Assembly (NCBI RefSeq): GCF_900188105.1
Contig: NZ_FZNP01000015.1
Coordinates: 124,001-188,000 of the forward strand
Direction of reading: 5' to 3'
Origin: Actinomadura mexicana
GTDB taxonomy: Bacteria; Actinomycetota; Actinomycetes; Streptosporangiales; Streptosporangiaceae
Length of the DNA: 64,000 nt
The notes under the pieces were generated by a model. It was given only the letters and a program-made list of their open reading frames with translations. It did not search any database and was not told where the DNA came from. The number at the start of each line of letters is the position of its first letter. Position 1 is the first letter of the stretch. The translations under genes and the position numbers were made by a program. Shown one piece after another: positions 50,728-59,873 of the stretch.

Positions 50728-50879
50728 GCCCGGCGGTCCGGGCGTCTTGCCAGGAGCCCGGCCAGCAGGGCGGCCGCGTGGTCGGCCATGAAGCGCGGGA
50801 CCCGTGCCCTGAGCAGCGCCTTGTGCAGGACGGACGCCGGAAGGGGCTTCTCGCTCGGACGTTCGCGCCGTTCTTCCAT
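50724..50879 (-). CDS. Possible small protein (51 aa)
   Basis: An ORF from ATG 50879 to TAG 50724, beginning MEERRERPSEKPLP, with an amphipathic Ala/Leu segment (ADHAAALLAGLL) and a basic end. GGGGG lies about 5 bases upstream of the start. No family recognised; it could be spurious. Its stop overlaps that of the convergent esterase gene in CTAG. Confidence 0.35.
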   Translation of the reverse strand: MEERRERPSEKPLPASVLHKALLRARVPRFMADHAAALLAGLLARRPDRRA

Positions 50880-51107
50880 CCGGGCCCCCAGACTTCAAGA
50901 TCAATTCGATGGTAGCCGGGCGGGACCGGCCATGCCGCCGAATTCATGATCTTTTCCTACGCCCCGCACGGACCTCGTCACGCTCGGTCCGCATCGCGCG
51001 GCGTCACTCCGCGGCCCTTCGCTCCGCCCGCCCTTCCGCTTCCCTGGTGCCGGGGGGACCAGGGATGAGCGCAGCCGGCGGCGATCAGGCCGCTCGTGGC
51101 TCCGGGG

Positions 51108-51542
51108 TCAGAAGCGGCCGGCGGGTTCGGGGGCGGGGAGCCCGTCGTCCGCGCGGCGGCCGCGTCCGGCGGCGAAGACGCCGACCAGCGCTGCCAGCGC
51201 CGCGCCGCCCTCGCCGGCGAGGCTGATCGTCTTTTCGAGGTACCAGACGGGTTCGTGCATGTCGGGCAGCGGGCCGAGCGCGCCCACGTCGACGTAGTAG
51301 TAGAGCACGACGGCGCCCGCCGCGCTCGCCGCGACGACGAAGGCGAGCGCGTACGCCCAGCGGGTCGCGTAGGTGAGGACGATCACCGCGACCACCCCGG
51401 CGACCGCGGCCTGGACGCGGAACAGCAGGTCTCCGTCGATGGAGCCGCCCTGCACGAAGGCCATGTCGGGCGCGAACTTCCAGTGCACGATCGCGTCGGC
51501 CGCCAGCCCGGCGGCGACGATCAGGCGGAGTATGAGTCCCAT
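51108..51542 (-). CDS. Four-helix membrane protein of unknown function
   Basis: 144 aa with four hydrophobic segments (about 3-20, 42-60, 64-86, 108-125). ATG at 51542 with AAGAGG immediately upstream. The layout resembles small actinobacterial membrane proteins; no motif allows a function. Ends with a Pro/Arg tail. Confidence 0.75.
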   Translation of the reverse strand: MGLILRLIVAAGLAADAIVHWKFAPDMAFVQGGSIDGDLLFRVQAAVAGVVAVIVLTYATRWAYALAFVVAASAAGAVVLYYYVDVGALGPLPDMHEPVWYLEKTISLAGEGGAALAALVGVFAAGRGRRADDGLPAPEPAGRF

Positions 51543-51614
51543 ACCTCTTACACGGACGCGGCTTCGGCTCGGCTCAATGTTCGAAGCCGGACGATCCGGG
51601 GCGCGCGTCCAAGG

Positions 51615-52409
51615 TCAGCCGCTCGCGAGCTCGCGGCCCCGGTTGCGGGCCGCCTCGATGGCCTCCAGGACGGCGGCCCTGACGCCGTGCCGCTCCAACT
51701 CGCGGATCGCCGAGATCGTCGTCCCGCCCGGGGACGTCACGGCCTCGCGCAGCAGCACCGGGTGCTCACCGGAGTCGCGGAGCATGACGGCGGCGCCGAC
51801 CGCCGACTGGATGACCATCTCCAGCGCGGCGGCGCGCGGCATGCCGAGCAGGATGCCCGCGTCCACCATCGCCTCGACGAGGTAGTAGAAGTACGCCGGT
51901 CCGCTGCCGGACAGGGCCGTCGCGCCGTCCTGCAGCGACTCGGGGATGCGCAGCACCTTGCCGACCGGCGACAGCAGCTCCTCGGCCAGCTTCAGGTGCT
52001 CCTCCCCCGCGTGCGACCCGGGCGAGATGACGCTCATCGCCTCGTCCACGTGGACGGGGGTGTTCGACATGACGCGGACGACGGGCACCCCCGCCGGCAG
52101 CCGCGCCTCGACGAACCCGGTCGTGATGCCCGCCGCCATCGAGATCACCAGCCGGCCGGGCGGCACGTGCGGGCCGACCTCGTCCAGCAGGGCGCCCATG
52201 TCCTGTGGCTTCACCGCGAGGACCAGCGTGTCGGCGGCCGCGGCGGCCTCCGCGTTCGGCACGATCTCGACGCCGTAGCGCTCCCGCAGCAGCGCGCCGC
52301 GCTCCTCCCGGCGCGCGGTGGCGATCAGCTCGGACGGGCGGCGGCCGGCCCGGAGCACCCCGGACAGCAGCGCCTCGCCCATCTTCCCGGCACCCAGAAT
52401 CGCGATCAT
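51615..52409 (-). CDS. proC: Pyrroline-5-carboxylate reductase
   Basis: 264 aa, last enzyme of proline synthesis. NAD(P)H Rossmann motif IAILGAGKMGEALL at the start, VLAVKPQDM, and the C-terminal signature SGSGPAYFYYLVEAM...SPGGTTISAI. I use the ATG at 52409 because AAGG lies 7 bases before it; an ATG two codons upstream is possible. It lies 91 bp downstream of the proline dehydrogenase gene, so synthesis and breakdown of proline are side by side. Confidence 0.94.
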   Translation of the reverse strand: MIAILGAGKMGEALLSGVLRAGRRPSELIATARREERGALLRERYGVEIVPNAEAAAAADTLVLAVKPQDMGALLDEVGPHVPPGRLVISMAAGITTGFVEARLPAGVPVVRVMSNTPVHVDEAMSVISPGSHAGEEHLKLAEELLSPVGKVLRIPESLQDGATALSGSGPAYFYYLVEAMVDAGILLGMPRAAALEMVIQSAVGAAVMLRDSGEHPVLLREAVTSPGGTTISAIRELERHGVRAAVLEAIEAARNRGRELASG

Positions 52410-52500
52410 CGACATACCTTGACGTGGGGTTCCAAACGACCCGTCCAGCCTATCGCCGGGCCGGCCGGCGCCGCCCGGCGACCGGTCCCGGGACACCGCC

Positions 52501-53421
52501 CTAGGACCGCCCGACGAGGGAGCGCATGAAGAAGCGCAGGTTGGCGGGGCGCTCGGCGAGCCGGCGCATGAAGTACTCGTACCACTCGCGGCCGTAGGCG
52601 ACGTAGACGCGGACCTGCGCCCCCTCGGCGGCGAGGCGGCGCTGCTCCTGCGGGCGGATCCCGTAGAGCATCTGGTACTCGAACGTGTCGTCGTCGCGGT
52701 CGTTCAGCACCGACAGCGCCCCGGCGACCTCGATGAGCCGGGGGTCGTGCGTGGCGAGCATCGGGTAGCCCTTGCCTGCCATCAGCACCTTCATGCACCG
52801 CACGTACGACCTGTCGACCTCCTCCTTGTCGGTGAAGGCGACCGCCGCGGGCGCCGCGTAAGCGCCCTTGCACAGCCTCACCCGCGAACCCTCGTAAGCC
52901 AGTTCCGCGCAGTGTTCCTCCGCGCGACGCAGGTACGCCTGGACGACCGCGCCCACGTCCGGGTAGTCCCGCCGCAGCTCGTGGACGATTCGCAGCGTCG
53001 AGTCGACGGTCGTGTGCGCTTCCATGTCGAGGGTGACCGTCGTACCGGCCGAGCGGGCGGCGGCGCACACCCGGCCCGCGTTCGCCAGGGCGAGGTCTTC
53101 GTCGAAGGTCTGGCCGACGGCCGACAGCTTGAGCGACACCTCGGCGCGCCTCCCCAGCCCGGCCGCGCCCAGCCGGCTCAGCAGCTCGACATAGTGCGCG
53201 GCGTTCGCCTCCGCGCGGCCCTCGTCGTGCGTGTCCTCGCCCAGGACGTCCAGGCTGACGAGCAGGCCCTCGCCGGTCAGCCCGCCGGTGACGCGCAGGG
53301 CGTCGTCGATCGTCTCACCGGCGACGAAGCGGCGGACGACGTCGCCGGTGAACGGCGCCGTCTCCACCACCCTGCGCGCGCCGCCGCTGCGCGACGCGAC
53401 CAGCAACGCCTGACGAAGCAC
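52501..53421 (-). CDS. Proline dehydrogenase (monofunctional)
   Basis: 306-aa FAD enzyme with the PRODH barrel. LKLSAVGQTFDED, VTLDMEAHTTVDSTL, the FAD/substrate segments RLCKGAYAAP and LATHDPRLIE, and the C-terminal R-x2-Y/E segment near VYVAYGREWYEYFMRRLAERP are all present. It oxidises proline to pyrroline-5-carboxylate; there is no fused aldehyde dehydrogenase. GTG at 53421. Confidence 0.92.
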   Translation of the reverse strand: MLRQALLVASRSGGARRVVETAPFTGDVVRRFVAGETIDDALRVTGGLTGEGLLVSLDVLGEDTHDEGRAEANAAHYVELLSRLGAAGLGRRAEVSLKLSAVGQTFDEDLALANAGRVCAAARSAGTTVTLDMEAHTTVDSTLRIVHELRRDYPDVGAVVQAYLRRAEEHCAELAYEGSRVRLCKGAYAAPAAVAFTDKEEVDRSYVRCMKVLMAGKGYPMLATHDPRLIEVAGALSVLNDRDDDTFEYQMLYGIRPQEQRRLAAEGAQVRVYVAYGREWYEYFMRRLAERPANLRFFMRSLVGRS

Positions 53422-53482
53422 TGTGCGAACCCCTCGTCCCCTGGGCCTACCGTCCCAGGTTATGCCGCCCGGGGCCCGGTGC

Positions 53483-54673
53483 TCACGACACGGTGCCGAG
53501 GCTGTTCCCGGCGCCGTACTGCCGCACGTACTCCTTCATCCGCGCGGTCTTGACCGCTTCGAAGAGGGCCTTCGCCTTCGCCCCGTCCAGGAACACGACG
53601 CTCTGCCTCTTGCGCATGCCGGTGCCCTTGTGCGGAAGCGTCATGAACATCACGTCGGACGCGCGGACGCTGCGCATGCTGAGCGCCAGCGAGCGCAGGT
53701 CGCCCGCCGACACCCCCTCGTCCACGCTGATCGACTTGGTGAGCGCCGACATGAACCGGTCGAGCTTGAGCGGGTTGGTGAGCGTGCCCCGGTCGGCGGC
53801 CTGCTTGGCGAGCGCGCCGAGGAACGCCTGCTGCCGCTTGATCCGGTCGAAGTCGCCGTTCGGCAGGTTGTAGCGCTGCCGGACGAACAGCAGCGCGTCC
53901 TCGCCGTTCAGCTTCTGCCGTCCGGCCTCCCAGCGCTTCTTGCGCGCCGGGTCGTACACGCCCTGCTTGATGTTGACGGTGACGCCGCCGAGCGCGTCCG
54001 TCATCGACTTGAAACCCTCGAAGTCGATCGCGCCGTAGTGGTCGATGCGGATGCCGGTCAGGCTCTCCAGCGTCTCGATCAGCAGCTTCGGCCCGCCGAA
54101 GGAGAACGCCGCGTTGATCTTCTGCTGCCCGTAGCCGGGGATCTCCACCCACGAGTCGCGCGGGAACGAGACGATGTAGGCCTTCTTCCGGTCCGCCGGC
54201 AGGTGCAGCAGCATGATCGTGTCGGTGCGCTGCTGCCCCGGCTTCCAGACCTGGTTGCCCTCGCCGGTCGTCGCGGCGTCGGCCCGCGAGTCCGAGCCGA
54301 CGAGCAGCCAGTTCTCCGTCCCCTCGACGTTCGCGCCCGGGCGGTTCGGGGAGTCGTCCGGCATCACGCCCTTGAGCCGGTCGATGTTGCCGTTGTAGGA
54401 CGACTGCCGCTGCCACGCCAGCCCGCCGAGGCCGGCCACGACCAGCGCCACGAAGACCCCGACGGCGATCAGGACGCGGGGCCACCGCCGCTTGCGCCGC
54501 GTCCCGCCGCCCCCGTCCGAGCCGCCCCAGAACGCGGCCTCGGCGTCCGGCCCCGGGACCCCCGGAGCACCCGGAGCACCCGGAGCACCCGGAGCCTCGG
54601 GCCCGGCGGGCGCGGGCGCCCCCTCGTCGGGCCGCTGCGGCACCTGCGGGCCGTGAAGATCAGGGGAGGTCAT
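53483..54673 (-). CDS. LytR-CpsA-Psr (LCP) family cell-wall transferase
   Basis: 396 aa. A Pro/Gly/Ala-rich cytoplasmic tail (GAPGAPGAP repeats), basic patch RRKRRW, one membrane helix (about 67-86) and the extracellular LCP domain with NWLLVGSDSR, QRTDTIMLLHL, SFPRDSWV and RQRYNL. LCP proteins attach glycopolymers (arabinogalactan or teichoic acid-like) to peptidoglycan. ATG at 54673; TAGCTT ends 6 bases upstream, so probably leaderless. Confidence 0.93.
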   Translation of the reverse strand: MTSPDLHGPQVPQRPDEGAPAPAGPEAPGAPGAPGAPGVPGPDAEAAFWGGSDGGGGTRRKRRWPRVLIAVGVFVALVVAGLGGLAWQRQSSYNGNIDRLKGVMPDDSPNRPGANVEGTENWLLVGSDSRADAATTGEGNQVWKPGQQRTDTIMLLHLPADRKKAYIVSFPRDSWVEIPGYGQQKINAAFSFGGPKLLIETLESLTGIRIDHYGAIDFEGFKSMTDALGGVTVNIKQGVYDPARKKRWEAGRQKLNGEDALLFVRQRYNLPNGDFDRIKRQQAFLGALAKQAADRGTLTNPLKLDRFMSALTKSISVDEGVSAGDLRSLALSMRSVRASDVMFMTLPHKGTGMRKRQSVVFLDGAKAKALFEAVKTARMKEYVRQYGAGNSLGTVS

Positions 54674-54798
54674 GGCGCGAAGCTACCAGCCGCGCCGAAC
54701 GGGGACGGCCGACTTCGCCCCACCTGTCCGGTTACGGCGGACCCGCGAATCCGTGTAAACCCGGTCCCCCGCTCGCGGGTCGGCCGTCTGCCGGCGGC

Positions 54799-55533
54799 TC
54801 AGCCGCTCCGGCGGCGGAGCGTCACCGCGCCCAGCAGGAGCGCGACCACCACGAAGGCGGCTATCACGGAGACGTCCAGGGCCAGGGTGCCGGTGAAGTC
54901 GGGACTGGCGCTGATCTCCTGCATCCCCTCGACCGCGTAGGACAGCGGCAGGACGTCCGCGATCGCCTGGAGCCAGGACGCCATGTTCTCGCGCGGGATG
55001 ATCAGACCGCAGAGCAGCAGCTGCGGCAGGACGAACGCGGGCATGAACTGGACGGCCTGGAACTCGGTCCGGGCGAACGCGCTGGCGAACAGGCCGAGCG
55101 CCATGCCGAGCAGCGCGTCCAGCAGGGAGACCAGGACCAGGGACGCCAGCGAACCGCTCAGGTCGAGGTCGAGCCAGGTCAGCGAGACGGCCAGCACGAC
55201 GGCGACCTGGACGAGTGCGAGCAGGCCGAACGCCAGGGCGTAGCCGAGCAGCAGGTCCAGCTTGCCGAGCGGCATCGTCATCAGCCGTTCGAGGGTGCCG
55301 CCGGTGCGCTCGCGGAGGGTGGCGACGCTGGCCACCACGAACATGACGACGAACGGGAACAGGCCGAGCAGCATGGGCCCGATCCGGTCGAACACCATCG
55401 GCTGGTCGTACACGTACCGCAGCAGGATCATCAGCAGCGTCGGCACCCCGACCAGCAGGGCGAGCGTGCGGTGGTCGTGCTTGAGCTGCGCCAGGATGCG
55501 CCGCATCGTGGCGAAAGTGATGGCGAGGCTCAT
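54799..55533 (-). CDS. ABC-2 type transporter permease
   Basis: 244 aa with six helices. RERTGGTLERLMTMPLGKLDLLLGY and QAVQFMPAFVLPQLLLCGLIIPRENM are typical ABC-2 exporter segments. ATG at 55533 overlaps the ATPase stop (ATGA). Makes an exporter with that ATPase; a TetR gene upstream probably controls it. Confidence 0.9.
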   Translation of the reverse strand: MSLAITFATMRRILAQLKHDHRTLALLVGVPTLLMILLRYVYDQPMVFDRIGPMLLGLFPFVVMFVVASVATLRERTGGTLERLMTMPLGKLDLLLGYALAFGLLALVQVAVVLAVSLTWLDLDLSGSLASLVLVSLLDALLGMALGLFASAFARTEFQAVQFMPAFVLPQLLLCGLIIPRENMASWLQAIADVLPLSYAVEGMQEISASPDFTGTLALDVSVIAAFVVVALLLGAVTLRRRSG

Positions 55534-56279
55534 GACGGGCTCCCGGCCTTCTCGTGGATCAGGTGGAGGAACGCCTCTTCGAGGTCGGAGGCTCCGGTGC
55601 GCGAGCGCAGGCCGGCCGGCGTGCCGTCGGCGAGGACGTCGCCCTCGCGCATCAGCAGCAGCCGGTCGGTGCGTCCCGCCTCGTCCATGACGTGGCTGGA
55701 CACGACCAGGGTGGCGCCCTGTTCGGCCAGCTCGCGGAACAGCTCCCACAGCTCCTGCCGCAGCACCGGGTCGAGCCCCACGGTCGGCTCGTCCAGGACG
55801 AGCAGTTCGGGCGCGCCCAGCAGGGCCACGGCGAGGTTGACGCGGCTGAGCTGCCCGCCCGACAGCGTCGCCGCCGTCTGGTCGCGGCTGCGGCCGAGGC
55901 CGACCTCGTCGATGACGCGGGCCGGGTCCGAGCGGGGGGCGCCCAGGACGGACGCGAAGTAGCGCAGGTTCTCGGCGACGGTCAGGTCGGCGTAGACGGC
56001 CGGCCTCTGCGTCGCGTACCCGACGCGGCGCCGCAGGCCGGGCGACCCGGCGGGCTCGCCGAGCACGGTCACGGCGCCGCTCCGCACGATCTGGACGCCG
56101 ACGAGCGCCCGCATCAGGGTCGTCTTCCCGCAGCCGCTCGGGCCGAGCAGCCCCACGATCGAGCCGCGCGGGACGTCGAAGGTGAGCCCGTGCAGCACCT
56201 CCCGGCCCCCGCGATCGACCCGCAGGTCGCGCACCTGCACCGCGGGCCCGGAGGCGCCCGCCGGACTGGAATTCATCAT
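55530..56279 (-). CDS. ABC transporter ATP-binding protein
   Basis: 249 aa. Walker A GPSGCGKTT, signature LSGGQLSRV, Walker B LLVLDEPTVGLD, and switch SSHVMDEA. ATG at 56279 (MM start). It lies 91 bp downstream of the TetR gene stop. Export substrate not predictable. Confidence 0.92.
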   Translation of the reverse strand: MMNSSPAGASGPAVQVRDLRVDRGGREVLHGLTFDVPRGSIVGLLGPSGCGKTTLMRALVGVQIVRSGAVTVLGEPAGSPGLRRRVGYATQRPAVYADLTVAENLRYFASVLGAPRSDPARVIDEVGLGRSRDQTAATLSGGQLSRVNLAVALLGAPELLVLDEPTVGLDPVLRQELWELFRELAEQGATLVVSSHVMDEAGRTDRLLLMREGDVLADGTPAGLRSRTGASDLEEAFLHLIHEKAGSPS

Positions 56280-56370
56280 GTGTTGAATTTAGGCCGACGC
56301 GCGTCCCCGGTCAAGAGGCGGAGGTCCCGGCGAGAGGAGAGCCCGGCAGAAACGCAGGGAGTGCGCGGCC

Positions 56371-56991
56371 TCAGGAGGTGAGGTAGCGCTGGAGGGTCGG
56401 GGCCACCAGTTCGATCAGCTCGTCCTCGGAGGCGGAGGCCAGCGGCTCGATGCGCAGCACGTAGCGCAGGATCATCAGGCCGATCATCTGGCCGGCCGCC
56501 GCCTGGATGCCGAGCGGCGGCGCCTCCGTGGCCTGCGAGGCCCGCCCGAACAGCGCGGACGTGACGAACTCGCGCAGCAGCGAGGCCGCCTGCTCGTTCG
56601 TCATCGCCGAGCGGAGCATCGCGAGCATCGGGGCGCGGCGGTCCTCGTCCCCCCACACCTGGAGGAAGGTCCGGACCAGGCCCTCACCGAGGCGGTCAGG
56701 GGGGAACGACATGATGCGCGGCAGCAGGACGGACGGATCCACCGGAAAGCGCATCGCCTCGACGAACACGCCCTCCTTGTTGCCGAAGAAGTGGTGCACC
56801 AGCGCGGGGTCGACCTCGGCGGCGCGGGCGATGGCGCGCAGCGACGCGCCGTCGTAGCCCTTCTCGGCGAACAGGTCCCGCGCCGCGGCCAGGATCTTCT
56901 CGCGCGTCTCGGTCGGGCCGGGCCTTCGGCCGGGGCCCCGTCCGCGCGCCCCGGACCCCGCGGGCCTCGCGGGTTCCCCGGGGCCGCTCAC
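56371..56991 (-). CDS. TetR-family transcriptional regulator
   Basis: 206 aa; HTH in TREKILAAARDLFAEKGYDGASLRAIARAAEVDPALVHHFFGNKEGVF (one tetR_N domain) and a TetR_C-type ligand domain. The first 25 residues are Pro/Gly/Arg-rich. GTG at 56991 overlaps the stop of the isomerase gene (GTGA). Likely local repressor of the ABC-2 exporter downstream. Confidence 0.9.
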   Translation of the reverse strand: MSGPGEPARPAGSGARGRGPGRRPGPTETREKILAAARDLFAEKGYDGASLRAIARAAEVDPALVHHFFGNKEGVFVEAMRFPVDPSVLLPRIMSFPPDRLGEGLVRTFLQVWGDEDRRAPMLAMLRSAMTNEQAASLLREFVTSALFGRASQATEAPPLGIQAAAGQMIGLMILRYVLRIEPLASASEDELIELVAPTLQRYLTS

Positions 56992-57875
56992 CGGCGCACG
57001 CCCCGGCGGGTGACCTCCCCGGCCGAGGTGACCTCCCACGTGTGGGCGGCGGCGGCCAGGTGCAGGCGCGCGAACGCGAGGGCCTCGGCGAGGTCCTCCA
57101 TCCGCTCGATCCGGCTGGACGCGCGCCGCGTGTTGACCTCCAGGACGATGTGCCCCTTGAAGCCGCCCTCGGCGAGGGTCTCCAGCATCGTCCCGCACGG
57201 CTGGTTGCCCCGGCCGGGGACGAGGTGCTCGTCCTTGTTCGTGATCCCGACCCCGTCGGCGAGGTGGATGTGGCGCAGGCGGTCGCCCAGGCTCCCCGCC
57301 ATGTCGATGGCGTCCGAACCCGAGACGGCGGTGTGCGACAGGTCGAGGGTCACGTACGGGTAGTCCTGGTCGACGGGGTTCCAGTCGGGCAGGTACATGC
57401 CCGCCTCGGCGCCGCGCGCCTTGAGCGGGAACATGTTCTCGACCGCGAACAGCACGTCCGTCTCGTCCTGCATGCGGGCGAGGCCCTCGACGAAGTCCTT
57501 CGCGTAGTCGCGCTGCCAGCGGAACGGCGGGTGCACGACGATGACCTCCGCGCCCAGTTCCTCCGCGACGTCCTTGGAGCGCACCAGCTTGCCCCAGGGG
57601 TCGCGCCCCCAGACCCGCTGGGTGAGCAGCAGGCACGGCGCGTGGATCGACTTGATGGGGACCTGGTGGTAGTCCGACAGCCGGCGCAGGACGTTCAGGT
57701 CCTGGGACGAGGCGTCCGTCGAGACCATGACCTCGATGCCGTCGTAGCCCAGCAGCGAGGCGATCTCGAAGGCGCTCGGGACCTTCTCCGGATACACCGA
57801 CGCCGTGGAGAGCGTGATCGGGGCGTCCGGTACGCGGAGCGCCGGTGAAGGGGCGCCGTTGTGCTGCGGGGCCAA
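56988..57875 (-). CDS. Sugar phosphate isomerase/epimerase (TIM barrel, AP endonuclease family 2 fold)
   Basis: About 295 aa. Metal-site residues lie in LLGYDGIEVMVS, VVHPPFRWQRDY, FAVENMFPL, VTLDLSHTA, HIHLADGVG and HIVLEVNTR, a complete xylose-isomerase-like barrel. Start uncertain: I use the TTG at 57875 (GAGGA 5 bases upstream); an ATG at 57950 would overlap the start area of the divergent methyltransferase. Substrate unknown. Confidence 0.82.
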   Translation of the reverse strand: MAPQHNGAPSPALRVPDAPITLSTASVYPEKVPSAFEIASLLGYDGIEVMVSTDASSQDLNVLRRLSDYHQVPIKSIHAPCLLLTQRVWGRDPWGKLVRSKDVAEELGAEVIVVHPPFRWQRDYAKDFVEGLARMQDETDVLFAVENMFPLKARGAEAGMYLPDWNPVDQDYPYVTLDLSHTAVSGSDAIDMAGSLGDRLRHIHLADGVGITNKDEHLVPGRGNQPCGTMLETLAEGGFKGHIVLEVNTRRASSRIERMEDLAEALAFARLHLAAAAHTWEVTSAGEVTRRGVRR

Positions 57876-58004
57876 GGCTTCCTCGCCATGAATGATCGCT
57901 CGGCTGTGTCGTAGAAGAGAGCCTATGCCGCTGCGGCCGTGATGAAACACTCGCCGGGAGTGATCTCGCTTGCTCCGCCGGTGGCGCCGCTACCCTCTGT
58001 CTCC

Positions 58005-58703
58005 GTGGCCGAGATCGCGCGGGGCGCCGTGCCCAGCCCCAACATCTGGAACTCCCCCCAGGTCTACGAGCTGGAGAACCGCGCCGTCGACCCCGACGGC
58101 GTGCTGGCCGCCGCCATGCGCGCGGTCCGTCCCTGGGACGGCGCCGACGTCCTCGACGTCGGCTGCGGGACCGGCTTCCACCTGCCGTTCTTCGCCGAGG
58201 ACGCGCGCCGGGTGATCGGCGTGGAGCCGCACGCCGGCCTCGCCTCGGCCGCCGCGCGCCGGACGCGGGACCTCCCCAACGTCACCGTGCGCACGGGCAC
58301 CGCGCAGGCACTGCCGATCCCGGACGCGTCGATCGACGTCGCCCACGCGCGGTGGGCCTACTTCTTCGGCCCGGGATGCGAGCCGGGCCTCGCCGAACTG
58401 GACCGGGTGGTCCGGCGGGGCGGCGCGATCCTCATCATCGACAACGACGCCACCCGCTCCACGTTCGGCCGCTGGTTCCAGCGGAGCCTGCCGAAATACG
58501 ATGCCGCCGCCGTCGAGCGGTTCTGGACTCGGCGCGGCTTCCACCGGGAGCCGCTGACCATCCGGTGGGCGTTCCAGAACCGCGAGGACCTGGCCGCCGT
58601 CCTGCGGATCGAGTTCCCCCGCGATCTCGCCGACGCCTGCCTGCACGAACTCCCCGGTGTGGAGGTGGACTATGCCGTGAATTTGTGGTGGCGTTGCCCC
58701 TGA
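58005..58703 (+). CDS. Class I SAM-dependent methyltransferase
   Basis: About 232 aa. Motif I VLDVGCGTGFHLPFF, motif II VIGVEPHAG, and DVAHARWAYFFGPGC. Substrate unknown. I favour the GTG at 58005 with TACCCT (57991-57996) upstream as a -10, giving a nearly leaderless message; an ATG at 57939 would overlap the divergent promoter region. Followed 34 bp later by an alpha/beta hydrolase gene. Confidence 0.82.
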   Translation: MAEIARGAVPSPNIWNSPQVYELENRAVDPDGVLAAAMRAVRPWDGADVLDVGCGTGFHLPFFAEDARRVIGVEPHAGLASAAARRTRDLPNVTVRTGTAQALPIPDASIDVAHARWAYFFGPGCEPGLAELDRVVRRGGAILIIDNDATRSTFGRWFQRSLPKYDAAAVERFWTRRGFHREPLTIRWAFQNREDLAAVLRIEFPRDLADACLHELPGVEVDYAVNLWWRCP

Positions 58704-58737
58704 GTTACCAGCCAGTTGGAACCGGGAGGAACGCACC

Positions 58738-59814
58738 ATGGGTCGCGCCGCCGCCACGAGCCGAGTCACCGCCGGGAGGGCGCTCGGCGGTCTCCTCGCC
58801 GCCACCGCCCTCGGCGCGGCCGGCGCCGGCGCCGGGCTGGTCGCCCAGCGCCGCGCCATGCGCCGCCTGCAGCTGCGTCCCGACCCGTTCGCGGGCGAGC
58901 CGTTCGGGTCGCTGCGCGGCCGCCCCCTGCCCGTCCGCGCCGACGACGGCGCCCGCCTGTACGCCGAGATCGACGGTGAGGACCGCACCGACCTCGCCGT
59001 CGTGTTCTGCCACGGCTGGACGCTCACCCAGGACTCCTGGCACTTCCAGCGCAAGGCCCTGCGCGGCCTCGGCCGCCTCGTCTTCTGGGACCACCGCGGC
59101 CACGGCCGCTCCGACGGCGGCGCCCGCGACGGCTACGCCGTCCCCCGCCTGGCCCGCGACCTCGGCGCCGTCATCGAGGCCACCGTCCCCGCCGAGACGC
59201 CCGTCGTCCTGGTCGGCCACTCGATGGGCGGCATGACCATCATGCGGTACGCCGACGAGAACCCCGGCCTGGTCGGACGCAAGATCCTCGCGACCGGGCT
59301 GCTGTGCACCTCGGCCGGCGGCCTCGGCGAGGTCACGCTCGGCATGCCCGCGCTCATCGCGCGCACCACCCACCGCCTCATGCCCGCCGCCCTCGGCGCG
59401 CTCGGCGCCGGCTCGGGCGTCGTCGAGCGCGTCCGCCACCTCGGCCGCGACGCCGCCGCCCTCGTCGAGGACCTGGTCGCCTTCGGCCCGGACGCCAGCC
59501 CCGCCGCGGTCGCCTTCGCCGAGCAGATGATGGCCGACACCCGCATGGACGCCTTCGTCGACTTCTTCCGCTCCATGATCACCACCGAGGTGATCAGCGA
59601 CTGCGCGTCCCTCGGCGGCGCCGACACCCTGGTCATCGGCGCGGAGAACGACATGCTCACCCCGGTCGAGCACAGCCTGAAGATCGCCTCCTGCGCGCCG
59701 GGCGGGCGGCTGGAGGTCGTCCCCGGCGCCGGGCACATGGCCATGCTCGAACGTCCGAGCATCGTGTCCGACCACCTCGGCGACCTGATCGAACGGGCAC
59801 GCAAGCAGAGCTGA
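58738..59814 (+). CDS. Alpha/beta hydrolase with N-terminal hydrophobic segment
   Basis: 358 aa. An N-terminal hydrophobic Ala/Gly stretch (about 15-36) may be a signal or anchor. Oxyanion CHGWTLTQDSW, nucleophile elbow GHSMGGM, acid in GAENDMLTP and His in GAGHMAM complete the triad. ATG at 58738 with GGGAGGA upstream. Substrate unknown. Confidence 0.88.
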   Translation: MGRAAATSRVTAGRALGGLLAATALGAAGAGAGLVAQRRAMRRLQLRPDPFAGEPFGSLRGRPLPVRADDGARLYAEIDGEDRTDLAVVFCHGWTLTQDSWHFQRKALRGLGRLVFWDHRGHGRSDGGARDGYAVPRLARDLGAVIEATVPAETPVVLVGHSMGGMTIMRYADENPGLVGRKILATGLLCTSAGGLGEVTLGMPALIARTTHRLMPAALGALGAGSGVVERVRHLGRDAAALVEDLVAFGPDASPAAVAFAEQMMADTRMDAFVDFFRSMITTEVISDCASLGGADTLVIGAENDMLTPVEHSLKIASCAPGGRLEVVPGAGHMAMLERPSIVSDHLGDLIERARKQS

Positions 59815-59873
59815 CCCCCGCAGGGCCGCGCGCGGGATGGATACTGTCGGTCCCCGGCCCTACGCTTCCGCGC

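Noticed and set aside
54541..54600. 9-bp GGAGCACCC repeats in the LCP gene
   Set aside because: Encodes a short GAP tripeptide run in a disordered cytoplasmic tail, common in LCP and kinase tails of actinobacteria.
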